DNA of 64,000 nucleotides from Providencia rettgeri (GCF_041075285.1 NZ_CP163512.1:434001-498000), one strand, 5' to 3'; positions 31,622-42,238 are shown, counted from the first letter of the stretch. Notes: a model not told the origin generated them from the sequence alone. Made by a program: numbers and translations.

Positions 31622-32220
31622 TGCAAACCAGTCCGCTTCTTGAATCATTAATGGAAGCGCTGCGCTGCCTGCCTGGTGTCGGGCCAAAGTCAGCGCAGCG
31701 CATGGCTTTCCAGCTATTACAGCGTGACCGCAGTGGGGGGATGCGCTTAGCGCAGTCGCTCACACGCGCTATGTCTGAAATTGGTCATTGTCGTGATTGC
31801 CGAACATTTACCGAACAGGAAGTGTGCAATATTTGCAATAATCCTCGTCGCCAACAAAATGGGTTGATCTGTGTGGTGGAAAGCCCCGCGGATATCTATG
31901 CCATTGAGCAAACAGGCCAATTTTCAGGGCGCTATTTTGTGCTTATGGGGCACTTATCGCCACTGGATGGGATCGGCCCGATGGACATAGGCTTGGATAG
32001 GCTAGAAGAGCGTTTGGCAACGGAAACGATTGTTGAAGTGATTTTAGCCACCAACCCGACGGTGGAAGGTGAAGCGACGGCGAATTATATTGGGCAAATG
32101 TGCGCGCAATATGGGGTAGCTGCGAGTCGTATCGCGCATGGTGTGCCTGTCGGTGGGGAGTTGGAGTTAGTCGATAGTACGACGTTGTCTCATTCGCTCT
32201 CCGGCCGCCTTAAACTTTGA
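31621..32220 (+). CDS. recR: Recombination mediator protein RecR
   Basis: Acts with RecO and RecF to load RecA onto SSB-coated gapped DNA. The product is 199 aa. It has an N-terminal helix-hairpin-helix ([14 protein letters not shown]), a C4 zinc finger (CRDCRTF and CNICNN), and a Toprim domain ([15 protein letters not shown]). It is translationally coupled to ybaB, and an ERIC element begins at its stop. Confidence 0.97.
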   Translation: MQTSPLLESLMEALRCLPGVGPKSAQRMAFQLLQRDRSGGMRLAQSLTRAMSEIGHCRDCRTFTEQEVCNICNNPRRQQNGLICVVESPADIYAIEQTGQFSGRYFVLMGHLSPLDGIGPMDIGLDRLEERLATETIVEVILATNPTVEGEATANYIGQMCAQYGVAASRIAHGVPVGGELELVDSTTLSHSLSGRLKL

Positions 32221-32347
32221 TATCCTCGTCATACTTTGCACTGTAGCGTTGTTGTCTTCATGCGTTAACCCTAGTCACATAGTGGTGTATGCTCCTAGGG
32301 ATTAACGCATTGACGCCTAGCTACAGCACAAATTATTTAGAGGATAT
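32221..32347 (+). repeat. Complete 127-bp ERIC element
   Basis: It has canonical ERIC length and both arms (CTCGTCATACTTTGCACTG at left, GACGCCTAGCTACAGC and AATTATTTAGAGGATAT at right). The ends are an inverted repeat, ATATCCTC versus GAGGATAT. The centre is CACATAGTGGTGTATG. It lies between recR and htpG. Confidence 0.88.
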
Positions 32348-32468
32348 GATTGGAGATGAGTAAAATTATTCCTTTCATTAACTACCTTTAAAATGATTGC
32401 GGTTGTTATTATTTTCTTTCTAATCATTGGCTTTTGAGTTTGAACAGCTAAATTTTTTATCCCTTTCG

Positions 32469-32496
32469 CTTGAATTTCTGTTTTTCGCCCCCAATT
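32469..32496 (+). promoter_or_regulatory. Heat-shock (sigma-32) promoter of htpG
   Basis: CTTGAAT (32469-32475) and CCCCAATT (32489-32496) with 13 bases between them fit the sigma-32 consensus CTTGAA and CCCCAT-T. The site lies about 57 bases upstream of htpG, a known heat-shock gene. Confidence 0.82.
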
Positions 32497-32552
32497 AATC
32501 TGCATCGATAAGTCAAACCTATCCAATTAGATTGATGAAATAGAGGCGATTA

Positions 32553-34427
32553 ATGAGTATGAAAGGACAGGAAACACGTGGTTTCCAATCAGAAGTTAAA
32601 CAACTCCTCCAATTAATGATCCACTCTCTTTATTCCAATAAAGAAATCTTCCTGCGTGAGCTTATCTCTAACGCATCTGATGCGGCAGATAAACTGCGTT
32701 TTCGTGCACTGTCTAAACCAGAACTATATGAAAATGATGGTGAACTACGTGTACGTATCAGCGCGGACAAAGACAAAGGTACGCTGACTATTAGTGATAA
32801 TGGGATTGGGATGAGCCGTGACGAAGTGATTGACAACCTTGGGACAATCGCCAAATCAGGTACCAAAGCTTTCCTTGAAACATTAGGCAGTGACCAAGTC
32901 AAAGATAGCCAAATGATTGGCCAGTTTGGTGTGGGCTTCTACTCGGCATTTATTGTTGCCGATAAAGTCACTGTACGCAGCCGTGCGGCAGGTGCGCCAG
33001 AAAACGAAGGTGTTTTCTGGGAATCAGCGGGTGAGGGTGAATACACCATCGCCGATATTGAAAAAGCAGAGCGTGGTACTGAAATCACGTTACATCTGCG
33101 CGATGACGAAAAAGAATTCCTTGATAACTGGCGTTTACGTTCAGTGATCAGCAAATATTCAGATCATATTGCTCTGCCTGTTGAAATCGAAAACAAAAAC
33201 GAAGAAGACGGTACGGTTACTTGGGAAAAAATTAACCAAGCAAAAGCGCTGTGGACACGCAGTAAATCTGAAATTTCAGACGAAGAATATGTTGAATTCT
33301 ATAAGCATATTTCCCACGATTATGCAGACCCATTAACATGGACCCATAACCGTGTAGAAGGTAAGCAAGAATATACTAGCTTGTTGTATGTGCCTTCCAA
33401 AGCGCCTTTTGATTTATGGAATCGTGACCAACAACACGGCTTAAAACTGTATGTTCAGCGTGTATTTATTATGGATGATGCAGAGCAGTTTATGCCAAAT
33501 TACCTGCGTTTCGTCCGTGGTGTATTGGATTCGAATGATTTACCGTTGAACGTGTCTCGTGAAATTTTACAAGACAGCGCCCTGACTCGCAGCTTACGTA
33601 GCGCGTTAACGAAACGTGTTCTGCAAATGTTGGAAAAACTGGCAAAATCAGATGCGGAAAAATACCAAACTTTCTGGCAGCAATTTGGTCTCGTCATGAA
33701 AGAAGGCCCCGCAGAAGATATGGCGAACAGCGAAACTATCGCGAAACTTCTGCGCTTTGCGACAACACATACCGATAGCAACTTACAAAACGTGTCGTTA
33801 GAAGAGTATGTGAGCCGTATGGTTGAAGGTCAGGATAAAATTTATTATATCACCGCAGATAGCTATGCGGCGGCGAAAGGTAGCCCTCACCTAGAATTGT
33901 TCCGCAAAAAAGGGATCGAAGTGCTTCTGTTATCTGACCGTATCGATGAATGGATGATGAACTATCTGTCTGAGTTTGATGGCAAACAGTTCCAATCCGT
34001 CAGTAAAGCGGATGAATCATTGGATAAATTAGCCGATGAAAACAAAGCAGAGCAAGAAGAAGCAGATAAACAACTTGAGCCGTTTGTTGAACGCGTGAAA
34101 ACATTCTTGGGTGAGCGCGTTAAAGAGGTGAAATTAACTCATCGCTTAACGGATACGCCTGCGATTGTGACCACCAATGCCGATGAGATGAGCACGCAAA
34201 TGGCAAAATTATTTGCCGCAGCAGGCCAAGCCGCGCCAGAGGTGAAATATAATTTTGAGCTCAACCCTGCACATCCATTGGTGAAAAAAGCCGCTGAGAT
34301 CTCAGATGAATCTGTATTTGCGGATTGGGTGGATGTCTTGTTGGATCAAGCTTTACTGGCAGAACGCGGTACATTAGAAGATCCAAACCTATTTATACGA
34401 AAAATCAATGAATTACTTTTAAAGTAA
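32553..34427 (+). CDS. htpG: Molecular chaperone HtpG (Hsp90)
   Basis: Bacterial Hsp90, an ATP-dependent dimeric chaperone. The 624 aa length is identical to E. coli. The GHKL ATP site shows [21 protein letters not shown], and [17 protein letters not shown]; the middle domain has [10 protein letters not shown], and the C-terminal dimerisation domain follows. The start at 32553 is used because AGAGG lies at the right distance, adding two residues (MS) before the E. coli start [10 protein letters not shown]. Confidence 0.97.
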   Translation: MSMKGQETRGFQSEVKQLLQLMIHSLYSNKEIFLRELISNASDAADKLRFRALSKPELYENDGELRVRISADKDKGTLTISDNGIGMSRDEVIDNLGTIAKSGTKAFLETLGSDQVKDSQMIGQFGVGFYSAFIVADKVTVRSRAAGAPENEGVFWESAGEGEYTIADIEKAERGTEITLHLRDDEKEFLDNWRLRSVISKYSDHIALPVEIENKNEEDGTVTWEKINQAKALWTRSKSEISDEEYVEFYKHISHDYADPLTWTHNRVEGKQEYTSLLYVPSKAPFDLWNRDQQHGLKLYVQRVFIMDDAEQFMPNYLRFVRGVLDSNDLPLNVSREILQDSALTRSLRSALTKRVLQMLEKLAKSDAEKYQTFWQQFGLVMKEGPAEDMANSETIAKLLRFATTHTDSNLQNVSLEEYVSRMVEGQDKIYYITADSYAAAKGSPHLELFRKKGIEVLLLSDRIDEWMMNYLSEFDGKQFQSVSKADESLDKLADENKAEQEEADKQLEPFVERVKTFLGERVKEVKLTHRLTDTPAIVTTNADEMSTQMAKLFAAAGQAAPEVKYNFELNPAHPLVKKAAEISDESVFADWVDVLLDQALLAERGTLEDPNLFIRKINELLLK

Positions 34428-34459
34428 TTTAAAATTGTATTTTCGTTTTTGAACATATT

Positions 34460-34494
34460 CCACGCTTTTGCTTATGCTTTAGCGTGGTTTTTTT
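34460..34494 (+). terminator. Intrinsic terminator after htpG
   Basis: CCACGCT (34460-34466) pairs with AGCGTGG (34481-34487), followed by seven T residues. Confidence 0.88.
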
Positions 34495-34604
34495 CTTTTG
34501 CGAAAAAAGATAAATGCGAAAACGTTTACGTGTGTTCTTGAGTAAAGCGCCATGCTAATGGTATGGTAGCGTGTTTTCTTTTCAAATTATAAAAAACTAA
34601 ATAG

Positions 34605-35264
<660 letters not shown>

Positions 35265-35299
35265 TAATGACACATATCATACGCGAAATTACAGTATTG

Positions 35300-35330
35300 A
35301 TAACTGAAATTCGAATTATTTAGAGTATGA
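35300..35330 (+). repeat. ERIC right-end remnant
   Basis: AATTCGAATTATTTAGAGTATGA matches the terminal part of ERIC right arms (compare AATTATTTAGAGGATAT after recR). The rest of the element is missing. Confidence 0.45.
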
Positions 35331-35342
35331 ATGTATCATGTG

Positions 35343-35372
35343 AAGGCAGCGAATATCGCTGCCTTTCTTTTT
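35343..35372 (+). terminator. Intrinsic terminator after adk
   Basis: AAGGCAGCGA (35343-35352) pairs with TCGCTGCCTT (35356-35365) over a three-base loop, followed by TCTTTTT. Confidence 0.88.
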
Positions 35373-35420
35373 ATCTCACTAGATGATAAAAATTGTTATT
35401 TAACTGTGGTAAAGTTGGGA

Positions 35421-35434
35421 ATGATTATCAATTA
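35421..35434. promoter_or_regulatory. Possible Fur-like half site upstream of hemH
   Basis: ATGATTATCAATTA contains a TGAT-T-ATCA dyad that resembles the core of a Fur box and sits just before the hemH ribosome site. This is a weak match to a short motif, offered only as a candidate. Confidence 0.25.
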
Positions 35435-35445
35435 GGAGCTGTTTC

Positions 35446-36411
35446 ATGTCAGAAAAAAAAACCGGCATTCTGTTAGCTAATTTAGGAACCCCTGATGCCC
35501 CAACAAGCTCAGCAGTTAGACGTTATCTAGCCGAGTTTCTTAGTGATAAGCGCGTTATTGATGTACCGAGTTTGATTTGGAAACCAATCTTATACGGGGC
35601 AATTTTGCCTCTTCGTTCATCGAAAGTGGCGAAACTCTATCAATCAATTTGGCTGGACGATGGCTCACCTTTATTAGTCTACTCATTGCGTCAAAAGCAA
35701 AAATTAGCCGAATTGATGCCAAATATCCCTGTAGAAATTGGGATGAGCTATGGTTCGCCGTCAGTAAAAAGTGCGATTGATCGCTTAATGGATCAAGGTG
35801 TGAATGATTTAGTCGTGCTACCGTTATACCCACAATATTCCTGTACAACTACTGCGGCGGTGTATGATGCGATAACGAGAGCGTTTGATGGGCGACGAAC
35901 GCTTCCTTCGGTGCGTTTTATTCGCAGTTATGCAACCCATCCTGCGTATATCCAAGCACTGGTTGCATCAATTGAAGAAAGTTTTGCCAAACATGGTGAA
36001 CCGGATCGGCTGGTATTGTCATTCCACGGCATTCCTCAGCGTTATTGTGATACAGGGGATATTTACCAACAAGAATGTGAGCAAACGGCTCAGGCGCTGA
36101 GAGAAGCGCTGAATTATCCAAGTGAGAAGGTGTTGCTTACTTATCAATCACGTTTCGGTCGTGAACCTTGGTTGATGCCATACATGGATAAAACAATGCA
36201 TGAACTCCCCTCACAAGGCGTAAACTCAGTTCAGGTTATTTGCCCCGGATTCTCGGTGGATTGCTTGGAAACATTAGAAGAAATTAGCGAACAAAATAAA
36301 GAATTTTTTATCAGTAGTGGGGGCAGTAAATATAATTACATAACGGCTTTAAATGATAGTCCAAATAGTATTCGTATGATTAATTTGATTATTCAAGATG
36401 AATTAAACTAG
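35446..36411 (+). CDS. hemH: Ferrochelatase
   Basis: Inserts Fe2+ into protoporphyrin IX to make protohaem, at the inner membrane surface. The product is 321 aa, as in E. coli. The catalytic histidine is in [10 protein letters not shown] and the conserved glutamates in [22 protein letters not shown] marks the N-terminus. TTAGGAGCT precedes the ATG. It follows adk as in E. coli. Confidence 0.96.
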   Translation: MSEKKTGILLANLGTPDAPTSSAVRRYLAEFLSDKRVIDVPSLIWKPILYGAILPLRSSKVAKLYQSIWLDDGSPLLVYSLRQKQKLAELMPNIPVEIGMSYGSPSVKSAIDRLMDQGVNDLVVLPLYPQYSCTTTAAVYDAITRAFDGRRTLPSVRFIRSYATHPAYIQALVASIEESFAKHGEPDRLVLSFHGIPQRYCDTGDIYQQECEQTAQALREALNYPSEKVLLTYQSRFGREPWLMPYMDKTMHELPSQGVNSVQVICPGFSVDCLETLEEISEQNKEFFISSGGSKYNYITALNDSPNSIRMINLIIQDELN

Positions 36412-36516
36412 GGGATCTTTTAAATTAGCATCAAAAAGTTCTGTAATCGATATATCAAAATTTCAAATATAGACTATAATAACTTATCTGAAATTAAAAA
36501 CTATTAAAGAATTGTT

Positions 36517-37653
36517 ATGTCTTTTGGAATTAATATGAGCAATGAGCAGCCGCCACGAGAAAGTGTTGAGCAGAAGTCAAATTCTACTCAACAATTTCAC
36601 ATTCAGCAGAATGACGAAATTGATCTTATGGCGTTATTGAGCGTTTTATTAAAAAATAAATTATTAATCCTCATTTTTACGGCACTGTGTATCGCTTTGA
36701 GTGCCGGGATTGTCAAACTGCTCCCTCAAAAGTGGAGTAGTACAGCCATCGTTATCCCACCTACCTCAGAAAATATGAAGGAGGTGAATGCATTAAAAGC
36801 CCAATTGGATGCCTTGGAAATCCCAATTGACTTAACTTCTCAACGTATTTTTAATACCTTTATTGACCAATATCGTTCTAAGGTGAATCAAAGTAATTAT
36901 GTAAAAAGTACAGAGTATTATCATAAGTTGGTTCAAACCGTTGAACCGAAAGATGATACCGTAGCGCAGCAGCGCTTAGTGAATCAAATCATTAACAACG
37001 ATATTGAAATCCAAGACCAATCCAAAGAGAAAAACAGTACTTCAAGCGATATCGTTTTGACATTTACGGCATCACAACCCACAGAAGCCCAAGATTTATT
37101 GGAGGGTTATATTCGCTACAGTGCATCCAAGGTCAGAAATCAGATTAAAAATGAGATAGATAATACGATTTCTCAACAGCTTATCTTTGCTACTGAATCA
37201 CTTAAGCGTGAAGTGAGCAAAATTCAAACTGAGTATGACGTTAAAGTCGAAAGGCTAAAGCGTGCGGTTGATATAGCGAAAGCGGCGGGTATTGAAAAGC
37301 CCATTGCCAGTGACTCTCAGGCGATTAACGATGACCCAGATTACCCCATTGCGCTAGGGGCAGAGGCGTTAGAAAAGAAACTATTGATTGAGACTCAAAA
37401 TCGTGATTTAGCCTTGATGAGCGAAAACCTACAAAATCGCCAAATTTACATCAATGAAATTAATGAGCTTAAAAGCAAGGAGCTGGCATTTACACCAGTG
37501 ACATTTATTCTACAACCGGATTTGCCTTTGAGCAAAGATTCGCCTAAATCTGCATTAATTGTGGCATTAAGCGCCATTCTCGGGTTAATTTTAAGCTGTG
37601 CATTTGTATTAAGCCGCGAGCTATATCGAGATTATAAATTGCAAAATCAGTAA
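36517..37653 (+). CDS. Wzz/FepE-family polysaccharide chain-length regulator
   Basis: Inner-membrane polysaccharide co-polymerase that sets O-antigen or related chain length. The 378 aa protein has a cytoplasmic N-terminus, TM1 at about residues 49-70 (LLILIFTALCIALSAG), a long helical periplasmic domain rich in charged and Gln residues, and TM2 near 347-367. The proline-rich motif before TM2 (PLSKDSPKSALIVALSAILG) is the family signature. ATG at 36535 (MSNEQPP, with GGA upstream) is an alternative start. It occupies the hemH-gsk interval, where Yersinia keeps its O-antigen cluster; no other polysaccharide genes are present. I cannot separate Wzz from FepE. Confidence 0.83.
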   Translation: MSFGINMSNEQPPRESVEQKSNSTQQFHIQQNDEIDLMALLSVLLKNKLLILIFTALCIALSAGIVKLLPQKWSSTAIVIPPTSENMKEVNALKAQLDALEIPIDLTSQRIFNTFIDQYRSKVNQSNYVKSTEYYHKLVQTVEPKDDTVAQQRLVNQIINNDIEIQDQSKEKNSTSSDIVLTFTASQPTEAQDLLEGYIRYSASKVRNQIKNEIDNTISQQLIFATESLKREVSKIQTEYDVKVERLKRAVDIAKAAGIEKPIASDSQAINDDPDYPIALGAEALEKKLLIETQNRDLALMSENLQNRQIYINEINELKSKELAFTPVTFILQPDLPLSKDSPKSALIVALSAILGLILSCAFVLSRELYRDYKLQNQ

Positions 37654-37679
37654 GCTCGCATTACAAAAGACAAACGATG

Positions 37680-37716
37680 AAGCCAGTATCTTCTTTGAAG
37701 GTGCTGGCTTTATTAT
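37680..37716 (+). terminator. Hairpin downstream of the wzz-family gene
   Basis: AAGCCAG (37680-37686) pairs with CTGGCTT (37704-37710), with ATCTTC/GAAGGT continuing the stem to a three-base loop. The T tract is weak (TATTAT), so it is a probable rather than certain terminator. Confidence 0.55.
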
Positions 37717-37760
37717 ATCGTGCTAGAATAGCGCGATGTTCCACTGTTAATCTTCTTATT

Positions 37761-39074
37761 ATGAAATTCCCCGGTCAGCGTAAGTCAAAACACTATTTCC
37801 CTGTTAGTCTCAGAGACCCACTTTTACAGCCACTAAAAGAGACATTGGCTGATAACGAGAACTGTAAATCTTATATTGTGGGGATTGATCAAACCCTCGT
37901 TGATATTGAAGCAAAAGTGGATGACGATTTTATTCAACGTTATCAACTTAGCAAAGGGCATTCATTAGTTATTGATGATGATATGGCCGAGGCGCTATAT
38001 ATAGAATTAACGGATAATGCGTTGATTACCCATGAGTTTGCAGGTGGAACAATCGGCAATACGTTACATAACTATTCTGTGTTAGCAGATGATAGGTCGG
38101 TGTTGTTGGGCACAATGTGTAATAACATTCAAATTGGTAGCTATGCTTATCGCTACCTGTGCCATACTTCAAGCCGTATGGATCTTAACTATCTACAAGG
38201 TGTTGATGGACCTATTGGTCGATGTTTTACATTGATAACTGAAAATGGAGAACGGACATTTGCCATTAGCCCTGGTCATATGAACCGTCTGCATCCCATG
38301 AGTATTCCAGAGGATATTATTGCAGGGGCGTCGGCGTTAGTTTTAACCGCGTATTTAGTGCGCTGCAAACCGGGCGAAACTATGCCTGATGCGACAATGC
38401 AAGCAATCACTTATGCGAAAAAACATAATGTCCCAGTTGTTCTAACACTTGGAACCAAATTTGTGATAGCCCAAGATCCACAATTTTGGCGTGATTTCCT
38501 TGCGGAACATATTTCAGTCGTTGCCATGAATGAAGATGAAGCGCAAGAGTTGACAGGCCTAAGTGATCCGTTATTAGCCTCGAATATGGCACTTGATTGG
38601 GTTGACTTGGTGCTTTGCACCGCTGGTCCATCAGGGTTGTATATGGCGGGGTATACTGAAGAGCGTTACAAACGCACTACGCAACATCCATTATTACCTG
38701 GAGCAATAGCTGAATTCAATTTATATGAATTTAGTCGCGCTATGCGCCAGCAAGATTGCCAAGTACCGCTACGGATATTTTCACATATTGAACCCTATAT
38801 GGGGGGACCTGAAAAAATCATGAATACTAACGGGGCTGGTGATGGTGCTTTATCTGCGTTATTGCATGATATTACAGCAAATTCTTACCATCGTTCAAAT
38901 GTTCCTAACTCCAGTAAACATGAACGTCAATATTTAACTTATTCTTCATTAGCTCAAGTTTGTAAATATGCAAATCGAGTTAGCTATCAAGTGCTCACAC
39001 AACATTCACCACGGTTAACTCGTGGGCTTCCGGAAAAAGAAGACAGTTTAGAAGAGGCTTATTGGGAGCGTTAA
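37761..39074 (+). CDS. gsk: Inosine/guanosine kinase
   Basis: PfkB-family kinase that phosphorylates guanosine and inosine in purine salvage. The product is 437 aa (434 in E. coli). The start MKFPGQRKSKHYFPV aligns with E. coli Gsk, so the 28 codons open upstream are not used. Motifs are FAGGTIGNTLHNYSVL, SLVIDDDMAEALY and the PfkB anion-hole and catalytic base in NTNGAGDGALSALLHD. The ribosome site is poor. Confidence 0.95.
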   Translation: MKFPGQRKSKHYFPVSLRDPLLQPLKETLADNENCKSYIVGIDQTLVDIEAKVDDDFIQRYQLSKGHSLVIDDDMAEALYIELTDNALITHEFAGGTIGNTLHNYSVLADDRSVLLGTMCNNIQIGSYAYRYLCHTSSRMDLNYLQGVDGPIGRCFTLITENGERTFAISPGHMNRLHPMSIPEDIIAGASALVLTAYLVRCKPGETMPDATMQAITYAKKHNVPVVLTLGTKFVIAQDPQFWRDFLAEHISVVAMNEDEAQELTGLSDPLLASNMALDWVDLVLCTAGPSGLYMAGYTEERYKRTTQHPLLPGAIAEFNLYEFSRAMRQQDCQVPLRIFSHIEPYMGGPEKIMNTNGAGDGALSALLHDITANSYHRSNVPNSSKHERQYLTYSSLAQVCKYANRVSYQVLTQHSPRLTRGLPEKEDSLEEAYWER

Positions 39075-39122
39075 ATAATCATATTTAGATTGTAATTTGT
39101 ACAATTTAAAAATAAGTAATAT

Positions 39123-39164
39123 AAAAAACAGGTTAATGTCGATATAGATATTAACCTGTTTTTT
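39123..39164. terminator. Bidirectional terminator after gsk
   Basis: AAAAAACAGGTTAAT and ATTAACCTGTTTTTT form a long perfect stem flanked by A and T runs, so it can stop transcription both ways. It lies in the 331-base gap between gsk and the convergent EutH-like gene. Confidence 0.85.
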
Positions 39165-39324
39165 ATATGCCCAATATAGCTATATCATTTATAAGTTAAT
39201 AAAAGAATAAACTTAATTTGCGAGTAAGTTAGTGCTCCATTACTGACAATAAGTAATTAACTAGGTACATATCTATTGAATATTAAAATTGGACGAAAAT
39301 AATATCACCAATGATGATAAATAA

Positions 39325-39373
39325 TAAAAAACTGCATCCGAGATTATTAAGTTTCAATATTTCGAATGCAGTT
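39325..39373 (-). terminator. Probable terminator of the EutH-like/kinase operon
   Basis: On the minus strand AACTGCAT and ATGCAGTT form a stem with a long loop that can pair further through TTCGA and TCGG, and a T run follows (GTTTTTTATT). It is about 33 bases past the stop of the EutH-like gene. Nothing else was recognised between here and gsk. Confidence 0.6.
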
Positions 39374-39405
39374 ATTTCTTTATTTAATATTAATTATATT
39401 TAACG

Positions 39406-40650
39406 TTACTTGGCGACGGCTAACTCTGCATCACCTTCAATAGCGTTAACTGTTTTTTGATCCTCAGCTTCATAACGCAATGCTTGTGGAACAGAGATTT
39501 TAATTGCGATAAACACCGCTAAGAAGCCACCAACCAGTTTTCCTAACAAAATAGGCAGTACCAGTGTTGGTTGGAAATTAGCCGTAAAGGCTAAATGGTC
39601 TCCGATGGTCGCTTGTGCACAGACACCGAATGCGACACACAGCACTTTATCTCTTGCACGCATATCTTTGAATAAATGATAAGTTGCAATAATGTTTGCC
39701 ATCACCATGATGAAACCTAATGATCCAGTGTCAGTCAGTTTCAAGCGGTTGCTCAATGCACGTACTAACGGTTTACAATAACGCTGGAACAGGTAACAGA
39801 TTGGGAATGTTCCTGCCAGCATGATACCAATGTAACCCGCTATCTCAATAGCACGGAAGAGCTCGTTTTGGTCTGCAAATAACGGGTCAAAGCCCCAAGC
39901 GCCAAAGATTTTGGTAAATACGCCTGTGAAGTGCTCGACAATAGAGAAGGCCAGAACCAGTTTGACAAAGGCATCCATAATTTTACCGAAGATCAAGAAC
40001 CCAGTAACCATCAACATGGGACGGTATTTCAAGCCTGCGGCTAATAAGAAGCAGAAAACAAACAGTGGCATCAGGTATTGCAGCATCGTCAGAAAATCTA
40101 AGGTGAGCTGATGTGCTGCGGGGGAATTAGTCGAAATAATATCTCGCACAGGAATGTTATTGAATGTGATTAATAGCAGTGAAGCTAACACACCAAATGG
40201 GATAGAGATTAACCCAGCCATAGCACCAAGCGCGAGATATTTGTGATCTTTACGGTTCAACATGGTTAAGCCAACAGGGATCAGATACACAATTGTTGCC
40301 CCTGAGGTATAGCCAATTAACATTGCAGTGATCCACATGTCACGGTTGGTGGTTAACGCATCGGCAAGCTGGTAACCACCCATATCGACTGCGATGATCG
40401 ATAATGCAGCGATAGACACATCGGAGCCGACAGAGGAGAAAACAGGGCCTAAAATATAAGAGATTAATTGAGAAAGTAACGGAACGGCAGCCATAATCCC
40501 TGCTTGAGCAAGAAATACGGGACCAATAGAGAAGATACCATTAACAAACTCTTTACCGAGATCGCTGGTGGGTCTAACAATCGAGGCGACAGCGCCAATA
40601 ATGGCACCGCACATAATTAAATAAATAATATAATTTCCGAATTCAGCCAT
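39406..40650 (-). CDS. EutH-like permease (ethanolamine-transporter family)
   Basis: A 414 aa hydrophobic protein with about ten or eleven membrane segments, similar by eye to EutH. The best shared block is ATIGDHLAFTAN with PILLGKLVGG, against ALGDHLGFAAAN and MIVGKLIGG in E. coli EutH, and VDMGGYQLADALT against CDMGGFFLAKEL. EutH imports ethanolamine at low concentration. No eut enzymes or shell proteins lie here; instead it follows a glycerol-kinase-like gene by 22 bases, so it probably imports the kinase's substrate, a small alcohol or polyol. AAGGAAA precedes the ATG. Confidence 0.8.
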   Translation of the reverse strand: MAEFGNYIIYLIMCGAIIGAVASIVRPTSDLGKEFVNGIFSIGPVFLAQAGIMAAVPLLSQLISYILGPVFSSVGSDVSIAALSIIAVDMGGYQLADALTTNRDMWITAMLIGYTSGATIVYLIPVGLTMLNRKDHKYLALGAMAGLISIPFGVLASLLLITFNNIPVRDIISTNSPAAHQLTLDFLTMLQYLMPLFVFCFLLAAGLKYRPMLMVTGFLIFGKIMDAFVKLVLAFSIVEHFTGVFTKIFGAWGFDPLFADQNELFRAIEIAGYIGIMLAGTFPICYLFQRYCKPLVRALSNRLKLTDTGSLGFIMVMANIIATYHLFKDMRARDKVLCVAFGVCAQATIGDHLAFTANFQPTLVLPILLGKLVGGFLAVFIAIKISVPQALRYEAEDQKTVNAIEGDAELAVAK

Positions 40651-40672
40651 GGTAGGGTTTCCTTTTATTATT

Positions 40673-42112
40673 TTAGTGTCTTAATTGGCGAGAACGGGCA
40701 ATGATGTCGCGATACTGTTCCATCACGCCTTGCATGTTTGTACCATCGGGGCATGTTATGGATGCATTACGCCTAACTGCCATATCGTGAGTCAGCCCTA
40801 ACCCTTTGCGCGCCAATAAGGCCGCGCCAAGTGCCGTCACTTCACGGTTTGCTGGTGCTTCAATGTTTTTTTGTAATAAATTAGCTAAAAATTGCTTAAA
40901 GTACTGATTTGAAGAAAGCCCTCCATCGACAGAAATTGATTGTCCTAGTGGTGAAATTTTTTCCATTGCAAAAATGACTTCGGCAGAACGCGCGGCAATG
41001 CCTTCCAATACCGATTGCATCATGTCTTTTTTGTCGGTATCTAATGACAACCCCGCCCATAACCCGGCTGCGCTGCGATCCCAATAAGGACAACCTAAAC
41101 CTGATAGTGCTGGTACAAAGGCTAAACCGCGTTTAATAGCTGGCTCTGCTCTAAAGTCACTCAGTTCATCGAACTGATCAAATAAGCCAATTTTTCTCGC
41201 CCAGTTAATGGCAGATGCGGCGTTATACACCCCCCCATCTAAGCCAAATACAGGCGCTTCATTCGGGAATTTCCAGCACAGTGTCGGTAATAAACCGCTT
41301 TCATGGGTTTGTGGGATTTCCGCGCCGGTTAGTGCTTGTAAAAATGCTCCTGTGCCAAAGGTAATTTTGGCGTCGCCTTTTTTACGGCAACCGTGACCAA
41401 ATGTGCCAGCAAATTGGTCGACAATTACCGCAGTAACCGGGGTTAAGTGACCATCTAGGTTAATCGCACCAAAATCACCAATATTGTCTTTAATCGGTGG
41501 AAGGCAGTGGATCGGGACACCGAAAATCTCACACAATTCTTTATCCCACTCTAAGGTATGGATATTGAGCAATGAGGTGCGAGACGCCGAGTTATAGTCA
41601 GTCACAAATACACCACATAAGCGATCAAGGAAAAAAGCATCCATGGTGCCAATACGGAGTTTATTTTTATCAGCTAATGTCTTGGCACCTACCACATTTT
41701 CCATGATCCACCCCATTTTGCTGGCGGAAAAATAGGGGTCGAGGGGTAAGCCGGATTTGGATTGAACCAGCGGCTCTAATCCTGCTTCTTTGAGTTGAGA
41801 AATCGTTTTTTCAGTACGTAAATCCTGCCAAACGATCGCATTGTAAAGAGGTCGTTTGCTCTGTGCATCCCACGCGACAATGCTTTCACCTTGGTGACAT
41901 AAACCAATGGCATCAACGACTTCGCAACTATTTAAGCACTTAATGATGTTGGTGAGTATTTCCTCTGGATCGTGTTCGACCCAACCACTGTTTAAGGTGA
42001 TTTGTTTATGAGGAATGCTCATCGGGGAGTAATAGTGCCCGCCTTCTTCGAAGACCACGACTCGGGTTCCCGTTGTTCCCTGATCGATTGCGGCATAACG
42101 TTGATTGAGCAT
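40673..42112 (-). CDS. FGGY-family carbohydrate kinase, glycerol-kinase-like
   Basis: A 479 aa FGGY kinase closest to glycerol kinase by eye. ATP-site motif AAIDQGTTGTR starts the fold, and KITFGTGAFLQ and SVDGGLSSNQYFKQ are present. Against E. coli GlpK, Glu84 (HQGES), Trp103 (AIVWQ), Tyr135 (DPYFSA), Asp245 (VDQFAG) and Phe270 appear kept, but Arg83 is replaced by Gly. This suggests a glycerol-like but possibly different substrate. The ATG at 42112 is preferred to a GTG one codon upstream. It is first in an operon with the EutH-like permease and divergent from the two flavoprotein genes. Confidence 0.85.
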   Translation of the reverse strand: MLNQRYAAIDQGTTGTRVVVFEEGGHYYSPMSIPHKQITLNSGWVEHDPEEILTNIIKCLNSCEVVDAIGLCHQGESIVAWDAQSKRPLYNAIVWQDLRTEKTISQLKEAGLEPLVQSKSGLPLDPYFSASKMGWIMENVVGAKTLADKNKLRIGTMDAFFLDRLCGVFVTDYNSASRTSLLNIHTLEWDKELCEIFGVPIHCLPPIKDNIGDFGAINLDGHLTPVTAVIVDQFAGTFGHGCRKKGDAKITFGTGAFLQALTGAEIPQTHESGLLPTLCWKFPNEAPVFGLDGGVYNAASAINWARKIGLFDQFDELSDFRAEPAIKRGLAFVPALSGLGCPYWDRSAAGLWAGLSLDTDKKDMMQSVLEGIAARSAEVIFAMEKISPLGQSISVDGGLSSNQYFKQFLANLLQKNIEAPANREVTALGAALLARKGLGLTHDMAVRRNASITCPDGTNMQGVMEQYRDIIARSRQLRH

Positions 42113-42194
42113 CACAGTATTCCCAGTGTTATAAATGTTGTAAATAGGTCTGTTTTTTTGCTTACTATCGTTTAATCGGAAATAAAGTCCACAA

Positions 42195-42238
42195 AAAACT
42201 CACAATAAGTTTCACTGATGTGACAAAACTCACAATAA
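42195..42238. promoter_or_regulatory. Direct-repeat operator candidates in the divergent control region
   Basis: AAAACTCACAATAA occurs exactly twice, at 42195-42208 and 42225-42238, 30 bases apart (about three helical turns). A related inverted sequence (TGTGAGTAGTTTTT) lies near 42247-42260. The spacing on one DNA face suggests binding by an oligomeric regulator, perhaps the DeoR-type protein encoded at 45017. Confidence 0.55.
42219..42234. promoter_or_regulatory. CRP-cAMP binding site
   Basis: TGTGA-CAAAAC-TCACA is a perfect CRP core (TGTGA N6 TCACA) between the divergent operons. It overlaps the second direct repeat. This predicts catabolite control of the pathway. Confidence 0.7.

Noticed and set aside
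39075..39405. Searched for a small RNA gene or tRNA in the gsk-EutH gap
   Set aside because: Only terminator hairpins were found, with no cloverleaf and no convincing promoter.
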